From Micavibrio_B sp048498395 (GTDB lineage Bacteria; Pseudomonadota; Alphaproteobacteria; Micavibrionales; Micavibrionaceae): a DNA stretch of 7,150 nt. The stretch covers positions 1 through 7,150 of the forward strand of contig JBEHYB010000099.1 of assembly GCA_048498395.1 (NCBI GenBank), written 5' to 3'. Numbering within the stretch: position 1 is the first letter of the stretch; the number at the start of each line of letters is the position of its first letter. A program made the translations under genes and the position numbers. Under the pieces are notes generated by a model. That model did not search any database. It was not told the origin of the DNA and saw nothing but the letters and a program-made list of their open reading frames with translations. This document shows positions 6,705-7,150 of this stretch, in pieces.

Positions 6705-6724
6705 ATCCCCGCTTTCGCGGGGAT
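6705..6724 (-). repeat. REP-like hairpin, inverted copy, in the fliE-fliQ gap
   Basis: A perfect 8-bp stem ATCCCCGC (6705-6712) / GCGGGGAT (6717-6724) around TTTC, which is GAAA on the minus strand. It is inverted relative to 6664-6683, 21 bases away, forming a BIME-like pair. Read on the minus strand, its core and the following ATCTCC match the copy at 4401-4418. It sits 29 bases downstream of the fliE stop. Confidence 0.78.
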
Positions 6725-6753
6725 GACAAAATTCTATTAAACCCGTCAGACCG

Positions 6754-7104
6754 TTAAATCGGCATCTGCATGACTTTGTTATAGGCATCGACCACGTTAT
6801 CGCGGACGGCCACAACAGTCTCTAAAGTGATTTTGGCGGCAGATACGGCCTGGGTCACATCGAGCAAATTGGCCTTGCCGGTAATGGCTCCCGCAGAAGC
6901 CGCCTCGCCCGCCTTGATCGTATCCATCGAGGATTTGGCCGCGGATTCGAGAAGCGAGCCGAACGACACGCCCCCGCCCGCACCGGCACCGCCGCCCGAG
7001 GCGCTGCCTGTCGAAGTCGTGTCGGTTTCGCCTGAACCGCTGGCTTTTTTAGCGGTATTTGCGTAGGCGCTGGCAGCTGACATAGCGTTTGAAATATCGA
7101 CCAT
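6754..7104 (-). CDS. fliE: Flagellar hook-basal body protein FliE
   Basis: FliE is an exported basal-body protein that links the MS ring to the proximal rod and is needed for export through the FliPQR gate. The 116-residue product has the family's conserved C-terminal half: AGEAASAGAITGKANLLDV (66-84) and ending VRDNVVDAYNKVMQMPI. The N-terminus through residue 18 is a short helical segment, followed by a Ser/Gly/Ala-rich stretch (about 19-46) that includes a run of glycines and looks disordered. No signal peptide is seen, as expected for a type III export substrate. The start has AAGAGG (7111-7116) six bases upstream. In other alphaproteobacteria flgB and flgC usually precede fliE; here they would lie beyond the right edge. 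FliE heads the fliE-fliQ-fliR-flhB series in this window. Confidence 0.94.
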   Translation of the reverse strand: MVDISNAMSAASAYANTAKKASGSGETDTTSTGSASGGGAGAGGGVSFGSLLESAAKSSMDTIKAGEAASAGAITGKANLLDVTQAVSAAKITLETVVAVRDNVVDAYNKVMQMPI

Positions 7105-7110
7105 CTTTGA

Positions 7111-7116
7111 CCTCTT
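7111..7116 (-). promoter_or_regulatory. Shine-Dalgarno sequence of fliE
   Basis: AAGAGG on the minus strand, six bases (TCAAAG) before the fliE ATG. It supports the chosen start. Confidence 0.7.
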
Positions 7117-7122
7117 GTTCCT

Positions 7123-7128
7123 ATTATA
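7123..7128 (-). promoter_or_regulatory. Possible extended -10 element upstream of fliE
   Basis: TGTTATAAT on the minus strand is an exact TATAAT with a TGn extension. No -35 is seen at the right spacing within the window. Transcription would begin about 12 bases before the fliE ATG, at the edge of the Shine-Dalgarno sequence. It may be a chance AT-rich match at the end of the preceding gene's spacer. Confidence 0.3.
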
Positions 7129-7150
7129 ACACTAAATTTGTTAACGGAGC

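Noticed and set aside
4401..6724. The four short palindromes as a CRISPR array
   Set aside because: They are isolated pairs over 2 kb apart with coding genes between them, not regularly spaced repeats with unique spacers.

Overview
The window looks like a chromosomal segment of an alphaproteobacterium. It carries a cckA-type hybrid histidine kinase, the top of the CckA-ChpT-CtrA phosphorelay that is characteristic of this class. That gene lies directly downstream of fliE-fliQ-fliR-flhB, an order known from alphaproteobacteria; from memory, Caulobacter also has cckA next to flhB. Base composition is moderately GC-rich. No genus can be named from the sequence alone.

Layout. (1) Positions 1-941, minus strand: the N-terminal 313 codons of a superfamily 2 (DEAD/DEAH, ResIII-like) helicase that runs off the left edge. 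(2) 942-1095: a divergent intergenic region with a good sigma-70-like promoter for the helicase, a degenerate REP-like hairpin, and an AT-rich inverted repeat just before the next start codon. (3) 1096-1833, plus strand: an unrecognised exported protein with an HExxH motif. (4) 1842-4340, minus strand: cckA, converging on the exported-protein gene with only 8 bases between the two stops. (5) 4341-4485: a gap with two REP-like hairpins in opposite orientation. (6) 4486-6640, minus strand: flhB, fliR and fliQ, closely packed. (7) 6641-6753: a second gap with two perfect REP-like hairpins, again in opposite orientation. (8) 6754-7104, minus strand: fliE. (9) 7105-7150: fliE leader with a Shine-Dalgarno sequence and a possible extended -10 element.

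How the genes work together. FliQ, FliR and FlhB are inner-membrane parts of the flagellar type III export gate, and FliE joins the basal body to the rod. CckA, through ChpT and CtrA (neither in this window), controls flagellar and cell-cycle genes in many alphaproteobacteria. The cluster therefore places a flagellar regulator beside flagellar export genes. The helicase and the exported protein have no visible link to motility.

Most of the window is well-understood core genome. The items most worth a second look are the paired REP-like hairpins that occupy both wide gaps of the flagellar/cckA gene series, the HExxH exported protein, and the helicase fragment. I see no convincing new multi-gene system here.
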